A DNA stretch of 64,000 bases from Glycocaulis sp050485565 (GTDB lineage Bacteria; Pseudomonadota; Alphaproteobacteria; Caulobacterales; Maricaulaceae): the NCBI RefSeq assembly GCF_050485565.1, contig NZ_JBJHBQ010000005.1, positions 1 through 64,000 on the forward strand. Reading direction: 5' to 3'. The translations under genes were made by a program, and so were the position numbers. Below are positions 16,723 through 24,303 of this stretch, piece by piece. Within the stretch, counting starts at the first letter, position 1; the number at the start of each line of letters is the position of its first letter. The notes under the pieces are model-generated. The model did no database searches. It saw only the letters and a program-made list of their open reading frames with translations, and was not told the DNA's origin.

Positions 16723-17613
16723 TTATGCGCCTGCCGAGAAACGCCTGGCCCGCGACGCCACGCCTGACCAGCGGCGCGCCCACAGGATGAAGGCTCCTGC
16801 CGTCACAAACATGAGAAGGCCATAGATCGCCGCCGGCACGGCATAGGACACGCTGCCCAGCATCGAGACAGAAACGACGATGGCGAGCGTGGCGTTCTGC
16901 AGGCCGCACTCCAGCGTCAGGGCGATGCGCTGCTTCATCTTCAGCATCACAAGGCTTGCCACCGCGAACGCGACCAGCATGGCCAGCACATTCAGGCTGA
17001 GCGCAATAAACCCGGCTTCGGCAAAGCGGGCGGCCAGCTCGTCACGGTCGGCAATGAGCGTGGCCAGCACGACGGCGGTGAACACCACACCCGACAAGAG
17101 GCGCGAATGCCGGTCCAGCACATTGGCGGCCTTCGGCGCGAGCTGGCGGATCGCCATGCCGATACCAACCGGCACCACCGTCAGAAGGAAGATCACGAGC
17201 CCTGTCGTGACAAGGCCGACCGATGGCGCTTCGGGGCCCATGAAGAGCGTGAGCGCGATCATCAGCACGATGGGCACGGTAAACATGGAGGTGAGGCTGG
17301 TCAGCGCGGTCAGCGAGATCGACAGGGCGACATCGCCGCGTGCCATGTGGGTGAGAAGGTTGGAGGTCGTCCCGCCCGGACAGGCCGCCAGCAGCACGAT
17401 ACCCACCTTGAGCACCGGCGGAGCGGGCAGGAAGGCGACAATGGCAATCGCCAGCAGAGGCAGCGAGAAATACTGCAGAACAACGCCCACCAGCAGCGCT
17501 TTTGGTTTTGTGAATATTCGCCGGAAATCAGCCGGCGTGAGGCCAACGCCCAGTGCCAGCATGATGAAGGCCAGGGCGAGGGGGAGGAGAATCTGTCCGA
17601 TAAAACTGTCCAT
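16723..17613 (-). CDS. Bile acid:sodium symporter (BASS/SBF) family transporter
   Basis: The 296-residue protein is almost wholly hydrophobic with eight to nine helices. Family features are LALAFIMLALGVGLTPADF at the N-terminus and LLAACPGGTTSNLLTHMARGD, the crossover-helix motif of BASS transporters, followed by ALSISLTALTSL. C-terminal ECGLQNATLAIVVS matches the second sodium-binding region. In bacteria these proteins carry organic anions such as pantoate, keto acids or bile acids; the substrate here is unknown. The ATG gives the normal length, and no operon partner is visible. Confidence 0.9.
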   Translation of the reverse strand: MDSFIGQILLPLALAFIMLALGVGLTPADFRRIFTKPKALLVGVVLQYFSLPLLAIAIVAFLPAPPVLKVGIVLLAACPGGTTSNLLTHMARGDVALSISLTALTSLTSMFTVPIVLMIALTLFMGPEAPSVGLVTTGLVIFLLTVVPVGIGMAIRQLAPKAANVLDRHSRLLSGVVFTAVVLATLIADRDELAARFAEAGFIALSLNVLAMLVAFAVASLVMLKMKQRIALTLECGLQNATLAIVVSVSMLGSVSYAVPAAIYGLLMFVTAGAFILWARRWSGVASRARRFSAGA

Positions 17614-17686
17614 GGACGCGAAGCTAGCCCTGTCTGCGCGCCGCCGTCACCTGCCAATCTCTTTCCAGGGCAGATAACCGCACAGG

Positions 17687-17711
17687 GGAACAATATGGTT
17701 TACCGCTGGTT
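17687..17711 (+). promoter_or_regulatory. Possible EcfG-type promoter of the chemoreceptor gene
   Basis: GGAAC at 17687-17691 is followed after 17 bases by GTT (preceded by G rather than C). This departs from the consensus at one base of the -10 box. It is 46 bases before the receptor start codon, a suitable distance. Confidence 0.4.
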
Positions 17712-17756
17712 CACCCGAACCTGCGCATAGCTCTATGCAAAGCAGGAGAGTTTCAC

Positions 17757-19433
17757 ATGAGCATTCGCGTCAAGATCATGGTCGCCGTCGGCGCACTCGG
17801 TGTCGTATCCATCCTTCTGGCCGGGCTCGGCATACAGAGCATGCAGGCCTACAACACGCGCGTAGCCGCCTATGAGAATGCCGCAACGCGGGCATATCAC
17901 GGCGCTCACCTCAACCGGCTGGTGACCGGTGTGGTCATGGAGGCGCGCGGAATTTACGCATCGCAGACCACCGAACAGGCCGCCCCCTTCGGCGAAGGGC
18001 TGATGCGCCGGCTGGACCAGATCGACACGCTGCTGGATCAGTGGAGCGCTCTGGTGCCGGCCTCGGGCGAGGAACGCGTCCTGTTCGAAGCAGTACGCAC
18101 ACGCACGGCAGAGTTCCGGGCCTTCCGCGCCGAGACGGTCCGCCTTGGCGGCATTGATCCCGCCCTTGCCAATGAGCAGGGCAATAATATGGACAATCGC
18201 TCCAACCGGCGCGCCTATCAGGAAGAAATCGACGCCGTGGTCGGACGCGACCGCGCGCAACTTGATGCTATCGAAGCCGATCTCGCCAGCTTCTACCGCA
18301 CCCGCTTCATCATGCTGACCGGTATCGCCATTCTGGGCGTACTGGGCGGCATTGGCTTTGCGCTTTATGTGGCCATTTTTCAGGTCAGCCGCCCGCTCAC
18401 CAAGGTAACAGACGTTCTTGAGCAGGTTGCTGGCGGCGATCTCACGATTGAGGTGCCGTCCGTGCGCTCGCGCGACGAGATTGGCCAGCTCTGGTCGACA
18501 GTCGGGGTGCTGCGCACCGCGCTCGCCGATGCCGAGGCCCTGAAAGCCAAGCAGGAGGAGTCCGAGGCCCATCAGCGCGAGATGCAGCGCCAGGCCATGA
18601 TTGAAACGGCCGACCGGTTCGAGGCAGAAGTCGGCACCCTGCTGACCGACGTCATCCAGGCGGCCTCCCAAGTCTACTCTGCAGCTGGGATCGTGGACAC
18701 CAACGCGACCCGCACAACCGAGGAATCCAGCTCGGCCGCCGTCGCGTCGGAGGAAACCTCCGCCAACGTGCAATCTGTCGCTTCCGCGTCAGAAGAGCTC
18801 TCTGCGTCTATCCAGGAAATCTCCCGGCAGATCTCCGAAGCCTCATCGCTGATCGGCGAGGCCGTAGAGCAGGCGCGTGCCACCGATACCGATGTACGCA
18901 CACTGGCCGATAATGCCGGCAAGGTCGGAGAGGTCGTGACCCTTATCCAAGGGATCGCCGAGCAGACCAACCTGCTGGCGCTCAACGCCACCATCGAGGC
19001 GGCGCGCGCAGGCGAAGCCGGCAAGGGCTTTGCGGTTGTCGCAAACGAAGTGAAGGCTCTGGCCACCCAGACCGCCAAGGCAACCGGCGATATCGAGGCG
19101 CAGATGACGGCCATCGAAGCGGCCACTGGCCATGCGGTTGAGCGCATTGCCGATATCGTCAAGCGTATCGGCGATCTCAATACGCTGGCGGGCGGTGTGG
19201 CGGCATCGGCCGAGCAGCAGGGTGCTGCGACCGGCGATATTGCCCGCGCCATTCAGGAAGCTGCGGCCGGGGCCAGCCAGATTGCCTCGACCATCGAGGC
19301 GCTGAACCAGATTTCCGACGGCAATGCAACGGCGTCAGGCGAACTGCTCGAAGCGTGCAAGACGCTCAACTCACGCTCTGACGAGCTGAAAGATCAGATG
19401 ACGCGCTTCGTATCGGGCATCAAGGCAGCCTAG
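17757..19433 (+). CDS. Methyl-accepting chemotaxis protein
   Basis: The 558-residue receptor has two membrane helices, about residues 4-24 and 181-205, enclosing a periplasmic domain of about 155 residues that looks mainly helical. A HAMP domain follows (RPLTKVTDVLEQVAGGDL), then a signalling domain with the conserved hairpin tip GIAEQTNLLALNATIEAARA and AGKGFAVVANEVKALATQT. The C-terminus (FVSGIKAA) has no CheR-docking pentapeptide. It would pass a ligand signal to CheA/CheW and, with motA in this window, indicates a motile organism. An AGGAG lies ahead of the ATG. No chemotaxis genes are adjacent. Confidence 0.95.
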   Translation: MSIRVKIMVAVGALGVVSILLAGLGIQSMQAYNTRVAAYENAATRAYHGAHLNRLVTGVVMEARGIYASQTTEQAAPFGEGLMRRLDQIDTLLDQWSALVPASGEERVLFEAVRTRTAEFRAFRAETVRLGGIDPALANEQGNNMDNRSNRRAYQEEIDAVVGRDRAQLDAIEADLASFYRTRFIMLTGIAILGVLGGIGFALYVAIFQVSRPLTKVTDVLEQVAGGDLTIEVPSVRSRDEIGQLWSTVGVLRTALADAEALKAKQEESEAHQREMQRQAMIETADRFEAEVGTLLTDVIQAASQVYSAAGIVDTNATRTTEESSSAAVASEETSANVQSVASASEELSASIQEISRQISEASSLIGEAVEQARATDTDVRTLADNAGKVGEVVTLIQGIAEQTNLLALNATIEAARAGEAGKGFAVVANEVKALATQTAKATGDIEAQMTAIEAATGHAVERIADIVKRIGDLNTLAGGVAASAEQQGAATGDIARAIQEAAAGASQIASTIEALNQISDGNATASGELLEACKTLNSRSDELKDQMTRFVSGIKAA

Positions 19434-19453
19434 AGCTGCCAGCCCGCGCGCGG

Positions 19454-19585
19454 CTAGAAAATCACGATATAAGCGATCACGATGCCGATCACGGCAAGCA
19501 CGACACCGCCGACAAGGGCATGGCGCGTCATGTGATTGGGAGCGGGTTCGCCCTGGCGTGCTTCGGTTTTTTCTTTCTCGATCAT
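19454..19585 (-). CDS. 43-residue single-pass membrane protein under a stress promoter
   Basis: A short frame encodes an N-terminal charged part (MIEKEKTEARQGEPAP) and one strongly hydrophobic helix (residues 24-43, rich in Val, Ile and Gly) ending at the C-terminus with IVIF. GAGGAG lies seven bases ahead of the ATG. A perfect EcfG-type promoter (19653-19677) stands about 70 bases upstream on the same strand. Ribosome-binding site, promoter and clear helix together make it a real gene. No family could be named; small tail-anchored proteins of this kind are common members of general stress regulons. Confidence 0.82.
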   Translation of the reverse strand: MIEKEKTEARQGEPAPNHMTRHALVGGVVLAVIGIVIAYIVIF

Positions 19586-19652
19586 GGCGCGTCTCCTCTG
19601 CGGGCAGCGCCAGACGGATCTGGTGATCCCTCTGGCGGCATTGTGGAAAGAA

Positions 19653-19677
19653 AACGCGCAGGCGCAGGTCAGGTTCC
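19653..19677 (-). promoter_or_regulatory. EcfG (general stress response) promoter of the 43-residue membrane protein
   Basis: On the minus strand GGAAC (19677-19673) and CGTT (19656-19653) are separated by 16 bases, an exact match to GGAAC-N16/17-CGTT. The leader to the start codon at 19585 is about 60 bases. Confidence 0.78.
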
Positions 19678-19732
19678 AGATTTTACCGGGCCGCCGGGGC
19701 CATGATCACGCCAGCTTGCACGCCAGGACACA

Positions 19733-20197
19733 TCAGGCGGCTTTTTCCGCCGCGTCCACTCCATGCTGCGCACGGAACCCGACCGCGAGGCGGTTCCAGA
19801 CATTTATCGTACCGATAGCTACGGACAGCCTGGTGATATCGGCCTCTGAAAAGAAGGCGCGCAACGGTTCGAAATCCGCGTCGGGCGCACGGGTTTGCGC
19901 GATATTGGTCAGCGCTTCGGTCCAGGCGAGAACTGCCCGATCGCGGGCATCAAAGACAGGCGATTCCTGCCAGACGCTAATCAGATTGATCCACTGTTCG
20001 CCAAGCGCGTCCTTGCGCGCTTCCTTCACATGCATGTCCACGCAATAAGCGCACCCATTGATCTGTGAAGCCCGTATCTTGACGAGATGGATAAGCCGGT
20101 GGTCCAGCCCGCTGCCCTCCCTGACATAGGTGTCGAGCGCCAGAACCGCCGCAAAAGCATCCGGTGCAGCTCTGGAAAAATCAAAACGTGCCTTCAT
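19733..20197 (-). CDS. Carboxymuconolactone decarboxylase/AhpD-family protein
   Basis: The 154-residue all-helical protein carries the AhpD redox motif INGCAYCVDMHV, a CxxC followed by the proton-relay His. LIHLVKIRASQ precedes it and LTRLSVAIGTINVWNRLAVGFR follows, as in the alkylhydroperoxidase AhpD core. Such proteins reduce peroxides with a thiol system or act on related substrates. The gene lies 41 bases downstream of an Rrf2-family regulator on the same strand. Regulator and effector probably form one operon responding to oxidative or nitrosative stress; the inducer is unknown. Confidence 0.88.
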   Translation of the reverse strand: MKARFDFSRAAPDAFAAVLALDTYVREGSGLDHRLIHLVKIRASQINGCAYCVDMHVKEARKDALGEQWINLISVWQESPVFDARDRAVLAWTEALTNIAQTRAPDADFEPLRAFFSEADITRLSVAIGTINVWNRLAVGFRAQHGVDAAEKAA

Positions 20198-20238
20198 CTC
20201 ACATATCCTCGTTCGCAGTGCGGGGAGTTGTCCTGGCG

Positions 20239-20745
20239 TCAGGCTTTCCTGCCTGAGATCCGTTCATGGGCTTCGAAAAACAGACAGCTTCTCGCGGCAA
20301 TCGTACCGTCATCGAATGTCTCAAGGTCCGACAGAATGTCCGCGATGCTGACGCGCCGAAGCTCGGCCCGATAGGCATTCTCGGCGCGCAGCATTGCGGC
20401 ATTGATGCTGCACGGTGTGGTGAACATCCGGGCAGGGAGCGGGTTGGGGCCGCGGCGCCTGATCTCCTTGCATCGAAATGCCGGGCCTGACCCTTCCACC
20501 GCCAGCACGATGTCCAGCAGCGTGATGCGCCCCGGCGACCTTGCCAGCCGATACCCGCCTTTGGGACCGGGGACCGCGTCAAGAATGCCAGCACTCGAGA
20601 GCGCCTGCAGGTGCTTGAGCAGATAGCTGGCCGACACGCCATGAAATTCTGCCAGAGCTGCCGCCGACAGCACCCCCTCATCTGACAGGCCAGCCAGCAT
20701 GGTGATGCTGTGAATGGCCTGCTCCACACCGTCGCTGAGTTTCAT
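20239..20745 (-). CDS. Rrf2-family transcriptional regulator
   Basis: The 168-residue protein has the Rrf2 winged helix: VEQAIHSITMLAGLSDEGVL, SAAALAEFHGVSASYLLKHL as the recognition region and the wing GPKGGYRLARSPGRITLLDI. Cysteines at FRCKE, TPCSIN and the distal RSCLFF could bind an Fe-S cluster or sense redox state; spacing is looser than in IscR or NsrR. The start has a G-rich ribosome-binding site. A 17-base palindrome sits 17 bases upstream, a good place for autorepression. The downstream AhpD-like gene is the likely target. Confidence 0.9.
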   Translation of the reverse strand: MKLSDGVEQAIHSITMLAGLSDEGVLSAAALAEFHGVSASYLLKHLQALSSAGILDAVPGPKGGYRLARSPGRITLLDIVLAVEGSGPAFRCKEIRRRGPNPLPARMFTTPCSINAAMLRAENAYRAELRRVSIADILSDLETFDDGTIAARSCLFFEAHERISGRKA

Positions 20746-20761
20746 CGCCGCCCCCCTATTC

Positions 20762-20778
20762 CGGATATTTTTTATCCG
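20762..20778. promoter_or_regulatory. Palindromic operator candidate of the Rrf2 gene
   Basis: CGGATA and TATCCG enclose a run of five T's, forming a 17-base perfect inverted repeat. It lies 17 bases before the Rrf2 start codon in an AT-rich stretch, where a repressor would block transcription. Confidence 0.6.
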
Positions 20779-20846
20779 TGATTAGCGACAACGTCAAGCG
20801 GCAGGCCGAAATGCCCTTGTGCTTCCCTGAAATTCCGCTGAAGGGT

Positions 20847-21374
20847 CTAGACCGCCCGGCCCATCACCCAGTCGCAATAGACGCGGCCGCCGACATCGAA
20901 CTGCCGCTCGCCCAGCGCCTCGAAACCGGCCCGGCCATAGAAGGCCAGCGCCCGCTCATTACCCTTGTAGACCCCCAGGACAATGCTGGAATGGCCGTTG
21001 GTGCGGGCATGGTCGAGAGCCGTGCTGATCAGGTCCCGGCCGAGGCCCGAACCCTGCAGGCGCGACAGCACATAGATGCGCTTGATCTCGATATCCTTTG
21101 GCCCTGTAGGCACTGGCAGGTCGGGAGCGGCAAGATGGAGATACCCGACAGGCGCGCCGCCCGGTGCCATTTCGGCAAGCCACAGCGCCTGCGACGCATC
21201 TGCCAGCGCGCGGGCATAGACGGCTGGCGCGTGGCGCTCCTGACAGTGGCGGATAATGCCCTGCCCGTCGATGATACCGGCATAGGATTCCAGAAAACTC
21301 GCCGCGCCTACCAGCGCGAGAGCAGCTTCATCGCCGGGGCCAGCGCGCCGGATGGTGACAGATTGAGTGTCCAT
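20847..21374 (-). CDS. GNAT-family N-acetyltransferase
   Basis: From ATG 21374 the protein has 175 residues and the GNAT core: VTIRRAGPGDEAALALVGAA at the start, KRIYVLSRLQGSGLGRDLIS containing the acetyl-CoA-binding Q/RxxGxG/A motif, and ALAFYGRAGFEALGERQF near the C-terminus. The acceptor substrate cannot be told from sequence. An in-frame ATG at 21440 would add 22 non-conserved residues, so the shorter form is preferred, though neither start has a strong ribosome-binding site. The gene stands alone and diverges from rpoH. Confidence 0.88.
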   Translation of the reverse strand: MDTQSVTIRRAGPGDEAALALVGAASFLESYAGIIDGQGIIRHCQERHAPAVYARALADASQALWLAEMAPGGAPVGYLHLAAPDLPVPTGPKDIEIKRIYVLSRLQGSGLGRDLISTALDHARTNGHSSIVLGVYKGNERALAFYGRAGFEALGERQFDVGGRVYCDWVMGRAV

Positions 21375-21630
21375 GGGCTCAGCGATACCGGCAGAATCGC
21401 CGCTCTGGCAAGCCAGCCTTTCTGAAACGTCACGGGACAAATCCGGGCCGGTTTTATAAACTTGACCTGAGAGGTGAGGATTTCTTCACCCCCTGCCCCT
21501 CGCATACGGCTTGCCGCCACCCTAAATGGACTTTGCTGCATCGCCGAAAGCGGCGTAGCGAAACGGGGGCGGCAGTTATTGCGTTGGTCAAGGACCAGCT
21601 CGGACTGCCCGCCAAGGGAGGATTACCAAC

Positions 21631-22518
21631 ATGAACGCCATGCGTCTGGCATCACTGTCGCCCGAAGGCGGACTGTCGCGCTATCTCACCGAGATACGCA
21701 AGTTTCCGATGCTGGAAAAGGACGAGGAATTCATGCTCGCCAAGCGCTGGCTGGAGCATGAAGACTCCGAGGCCGCGCACAAGCTCGTCACCTCCCATTT
21801 GCGCCTCGTGGCAAAGATCGCCATGGGCTATCGCGGCTATGGCCTGCCGATTGCCGAAGTGATTTCCGAAGGCAATGTCGGCCTGATGCAGGCGGTGAAG
21901 AAGTTTGACCCCGATAAGGGCTTCCGCCTTGCCACCTATGCGATGTGGTGGATCCGCGCCAGCATCCAGGAATATATCCTGCGCTCGTGGAGCCTGGTGA
22001 AAATGGGTACGACGGCTGCGCAGAAGAAGCTGTTCTTCAATCTGCGCCGGATGAAAAGCCAGATGCAGGCGCTCGAAGAGGGTGATCTGCACCCCGATCA
22101 GGTGGACACTATCGCCACCAAGCTTGGCGTCACGAACGACGACGTGATCTCGATGAACCGGCGCCTGTCCGGGCCGGACGCCTCCCTCAACGCGCCCATG
22201 CGCGTGGATGGTGAAGCCGAATGGCAGGACTGGCTGTCTGACGACAATGCCGAGGACGCCGAGGAAAGCTTGGTCGAGAGCGACGAGTTCTCTACCCGCA
22301 TGACGCTTCTGCAAGAAGCGATGGGCGGGCTCAATGAGCGCGAGCGCCACATTATCGAGGAACGCCGCCTCTCCGAGGAGCCCAAGACGCTCGAAGAGCT
22401 GGCCGAGGTCTACAATGTCAGCCGCGAACGCATCCGCCAGATCGAGGTGCGCGCGTTTGAAAAGCTGCAGACCGAGATGAAGCGCCTCGCCGAAGAACGC
22501 GGACTGGTGGCGGCCTAG
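21631..22518 (+). CDS. rpoH: RNA polymerase heat-shock sigma factor RpoH (sigma-32)
   Basis: The 295-residue sigma factor has region 2 (SHLRLVAKIAMGYRGYGLPI, then FDPDKGFRLATYAMWWIRAS), the RpoH box QKKLFFNLRR at residues 131-140 that defines the sigma-32 family, and region 4 with ERERHIIEERRL and a helix-turn-helix ending RERIRQIEVRAFEKL. It directs RNA polymerase to heat-shock genes. GGGAGG lies ahead of the ATG. The TAG stop is formed partly by a mobile element: its TA is the target duplication and its G the first base of the MITE. Without the insertion the stop would be TAA and the protein unchanged. Confidence 0.97.
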   Translation: MNAMRLASLSPEGGLSRYLTEIRKFPMLEKDEEFMLAKRWLEHEDSEAAHKLVTSHLRLVAKIAMGYRGYGLPIAEVISEGNVGLMQAVKKFDPDKGFRLATYAMWWIRASIQEYILRSWSLVKMGTTAAQKKLFFNLRRMKSQMQALEEGDLHPDQVDTIATKLGVTNDDVISMNRRLSGPDASLNAPMRVDGEAEWQDWLSDDNAEDAEESLVESDEFSTRMTLLQEAMGGLNERERHIIEERRLSEEPKTLEELAEVYNVSRERIRQIEVRAFEKLQTEMKRLAEERGLVAA

Positions 22519-22785
22519 GGTCGATACTCAATCAGGTTTCGGGCGTGACGCGTAGCGGATCTGGTGCCTGACAAGGAGAGACGGCTGCCGTGAAGCATCC
22601 CTCCACAAGGACGGCTCGACGCGGTCAGGGGCGAAATCCGCCGCGCCTCGAAGAGGTATGGCGAAAATCGCCCACTCTTGCGTCGCAGTCCCTCGAAAGG
22701 GGAATGCCCTTCCATCGGGCCTGCTCCTGATAGTGAACCATTTTCGCGCATATCACGCTCCAAACCTGATTGAGTATCGACCCTA
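22516..22785. mobile_element. MITE with 24-base terminal inverted repeats and TA target duplication, between rpoH and vapC
   Basis: AGGGTCGATACTC... at 22517-22539 recurs as an exact inverted copy at 22762-22784 (23 bases), and the match extends one base outward and, with two mismatches, about nine inward. The ends are flanked by TA on both sides, as IS630/Tc1-mariner elements leave. The element proper is 266 bases (22518-22783) and contains no transposase domain. Removing it with one TA rejoins GCC-TA-ACTT, giving rpoH a TAA stop and vapC a TAG stop, so the insertion spared both genes. A frame of 82 codons crosses the element but has no recognisable similarity. Confidence 0.88.
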
Positions 22786-23169
22786 ACTTATCACCGTTAC
22801 GAGATCGCTGGCGGACGCCGCGAGGCGGGCATCGCGCGTCAGTAATGGCATGTCCATAACCTCTGCCAGCGCAACGTAGGACGCGTCATAGGCGGAGATC
22901 GCGTGTCTCAGCTCCCATATCCGTGGCAGCAGAAAATCATGCGGATACCGCCGCAGGGGGAAGCCCGCAAGATCGGCAAGGGCATCTGCGCCAACATTGG
23001 CGGAGATTTTTCCGCTGAGCGCAAATTTGCGGATCACCTGCGCGGCTTCGATGTCGATGAGATGGGGCGCATGGAGGCTGGTGCCTGACTCGAACATGAA
23101 CGTCTCAAGCTGCGAAGCGGCAGGAGACCTCAGCAACACCTCCAGCAGGGCCGACGCATCAACGATCAT
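22783..23169 (-). CDS. vapC: VapC-type PIN-domain ribonuclease toxin
   Basis: The 128-residue PIN protein keeps the four acidic metal-binding residues: D4 in MIVDASALLE, E41 in LIDIEAAQVI, D95 in AYDASYVALAE and D113 in LTRDARLA. PIN toxins cut RNA, often tRNA. The start overlaps the antitoxin stop by four bases (ATGA). The stop codon lies on the edge of the MITE, whose last base completes TAG; the insertion leaves the toxin intact. All catalytic residues are present, so it should be active when free. Confidence 0.92.
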   Translation of the reverse strand: MIVDASALLEVLLRSPAASQLETFMFESGTSLHAPHLIDIEAAQVIRKFALSGKISANVGADALADLAGFPLRRYPHDFLLPRIWELRHAISAYDASYVALAEVMDMPLLTRDARLAASASDLVTVIS

Positions 23170-23399
23170 CCGGCGCGGTCGCGCTCGGCCCTTACCGCAG
23201 CGGCAATGTCGGCATCGGCGGCAAGAGGAGGCCGCGCGTGCAGCCGGGCGCGCAATTCCTCAAGGCTTGGCCGCTCGGCAAGCTGGCGCAGTTCAGCGAG
23301 CAGATAATCGGACAGGGACATGCCAGCGAGTGCCGCGCGCGCTTTGAGCGTGCGGTGCAGCGCATCGGGCACATTGCGTATCTGGACCATCACCGTCAT
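23166..23399 (-). CDS. vapB: VapB/FitA-like ribbon-helix-helix antitoxin
   Basis: The 77-residue protein has an Arc/FitA-type DNA-binding start (VMVQIRNVPDALHRTLKARA, then ALAGMSLSDYLLAELR) and a C-terminal tail (PPLAADADIAAAVRAERDRAG) of the kind that threads into the PIN toxin. ATG 23399 was chosen because an upstream ATG at 23429 falls within the operator palindrome and adds unconserved residues. The complex would repress its own operon through the palindrome at 23416-23430. Confidence 0.9.
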   Translation of the reverse strand: MTVMVQIRNVPDALHRTLKARAALAGMSLSDYLLAELRQLAERPSLEELRARLHARPPLAADADIAAAVRAERDRAG

Positions 23400-23415
23400 G
23401 CGATAAACATACTTG

Positions 23416-23430
23416 CATGTGCGCCACATG
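23416..23430. promoter_or_regulatory. Operator palindrome of the vapBC operon
   Basis: CATGTG and CACATG enclose three bases, a perfect 15-base inverted repeat located 16 bases before the vapB start. Ribbon-helix-helix antitoxins typically bind such sites to autoregulate. Confidence 0.65.
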
Positions 23431-23452
23431 TAAATCGCGCCGGAAACTGATC

Positions 23453-24172
23453 CTACCCAGCCGCCTCCTGCTTGCGTCTGACGATACCCACCGCAAGGCA
23501 GAACTGCGCGGCAAAATAGGTGATCCAGACGGCGACCCCGCCCCAGTCCAGACCGTCAAAGACCAGTGTCTCGCGGAACAGGCGTGCGGCAATCATGCTG
23601 TCGGAGATGAGGAAGAGCAGCGCACCGGCCACAATCAGGCGCGGCCCGCGCACCAGCCCGGCGGCGATCACCATGGCGAGGATGATGCCCAGATACGCGC
23701 TGGCAGGCACCAGAAGCTCGCCCATGCCCGGCCGCAGCCAGACAAACATCGCAGCACCAAAGGCCAAGAGGGCCGCCCCCAGCACCAGACCATCCTTGCG
23801 CCAGCCATCTTTCACAATGAACCCGGCGAAAATCAGCAGATAGACCAGATGGGCCGCGCCGAAAAAGCCGATCCCGGCCTCCATCTCGGGCGGGTTCATG
23901 GCCAGCGCGAAATCCCCGCCCGATGACAGGAGCAGCGCCAGCGCGAGCACAAACGCCTTGCGAAAAGCAGCGTACATCGCCAGCAGGATGATTCCGCTGA
24001 CTTTTACAAGCGCGATCTGGGCACCGCCCGCCGTAACCTGATCGAGCACCAGAAACACCAGGGCGGCAAAAATGGCGACGCCCAGATAGGCCGGTCCGGT
24101 CCATTCCGGGATTAGCGGGCCGGTTTCCTTGTAACGGTTTGCTGACGAAAACTCGTTATCCTGTTCTGACAT
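23453..24172 (-). CDS. YhhN-family membrane protein (lysoplasmalogenase-like)
   Basis: The 239-residue protein has eight predicted helices and the YhhN/TMEM86 signature: LLSSGGDFALAM, GFFGAAHLVYLLIFAGF, ALLFLISDSMIAARLF and WITYFAAQFCLAVGI, which contain the acidic and histidine residues thought to cleave the vinyl-ether bond of lysoplasmalogens. Bacterial roles are poorly defined. ATG 24172 has GGAG nine bases ahead; the ATG at 24187 adds five residues. It diverges from the DUF481 gene with a 131-base shared promoter region. Confidence 0.87.
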   Translation of the reverse strand: MSEQDNEFSSANRYKETGPLIPEWTGPAYLGVAIFAALVFLVLDQVTAGGAQIALVKVSGIILLAMYAAFRKAFVLALALLLSSGGDFALAMNPPEMEAGIGFFGAAHLVYLLIFAGFIVKDGWRKDGLVLGAALLAFGAAMFVWLRPGMGELLVPASAYLGIILAMVIAAGLVRGPRLIVAGALLFLISDSMIAARLFRETLVFDGLDWGGVAVWITYFAAQFCLAVGIVRRKQEAAG

Positions 24173-24303
24173 GCAGATCGACTCCATAGGGTGTTTGGCC
24201 TCGGCCTTGTGATCACGCTAGAACAGGTTTGCGTGCGCCAGAACCCCTCATCGGCGCATGATTTTAATCTTGGCTCTGCAAGCCCTCGAAGGAAGACACC
24301 CCC

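Noticed and set aside
21455..21530. A sigma-32-like promoter (CTTGACC followed by a C-rich box) before rpoH
   Set aside because: The spacing and -10 match are too poor to claim; autoregulation by RpoH is plausible but not shown by the sequence.
22515..22763. An 82-codon leftward frame spanning the MITE, considered as a transposase remnant
   Set aside because: No transposase motif (DDE or HTH) can be seen, and it ends in the terminal repeat itself. It is more likely a chance frame in GC-rich DNA.
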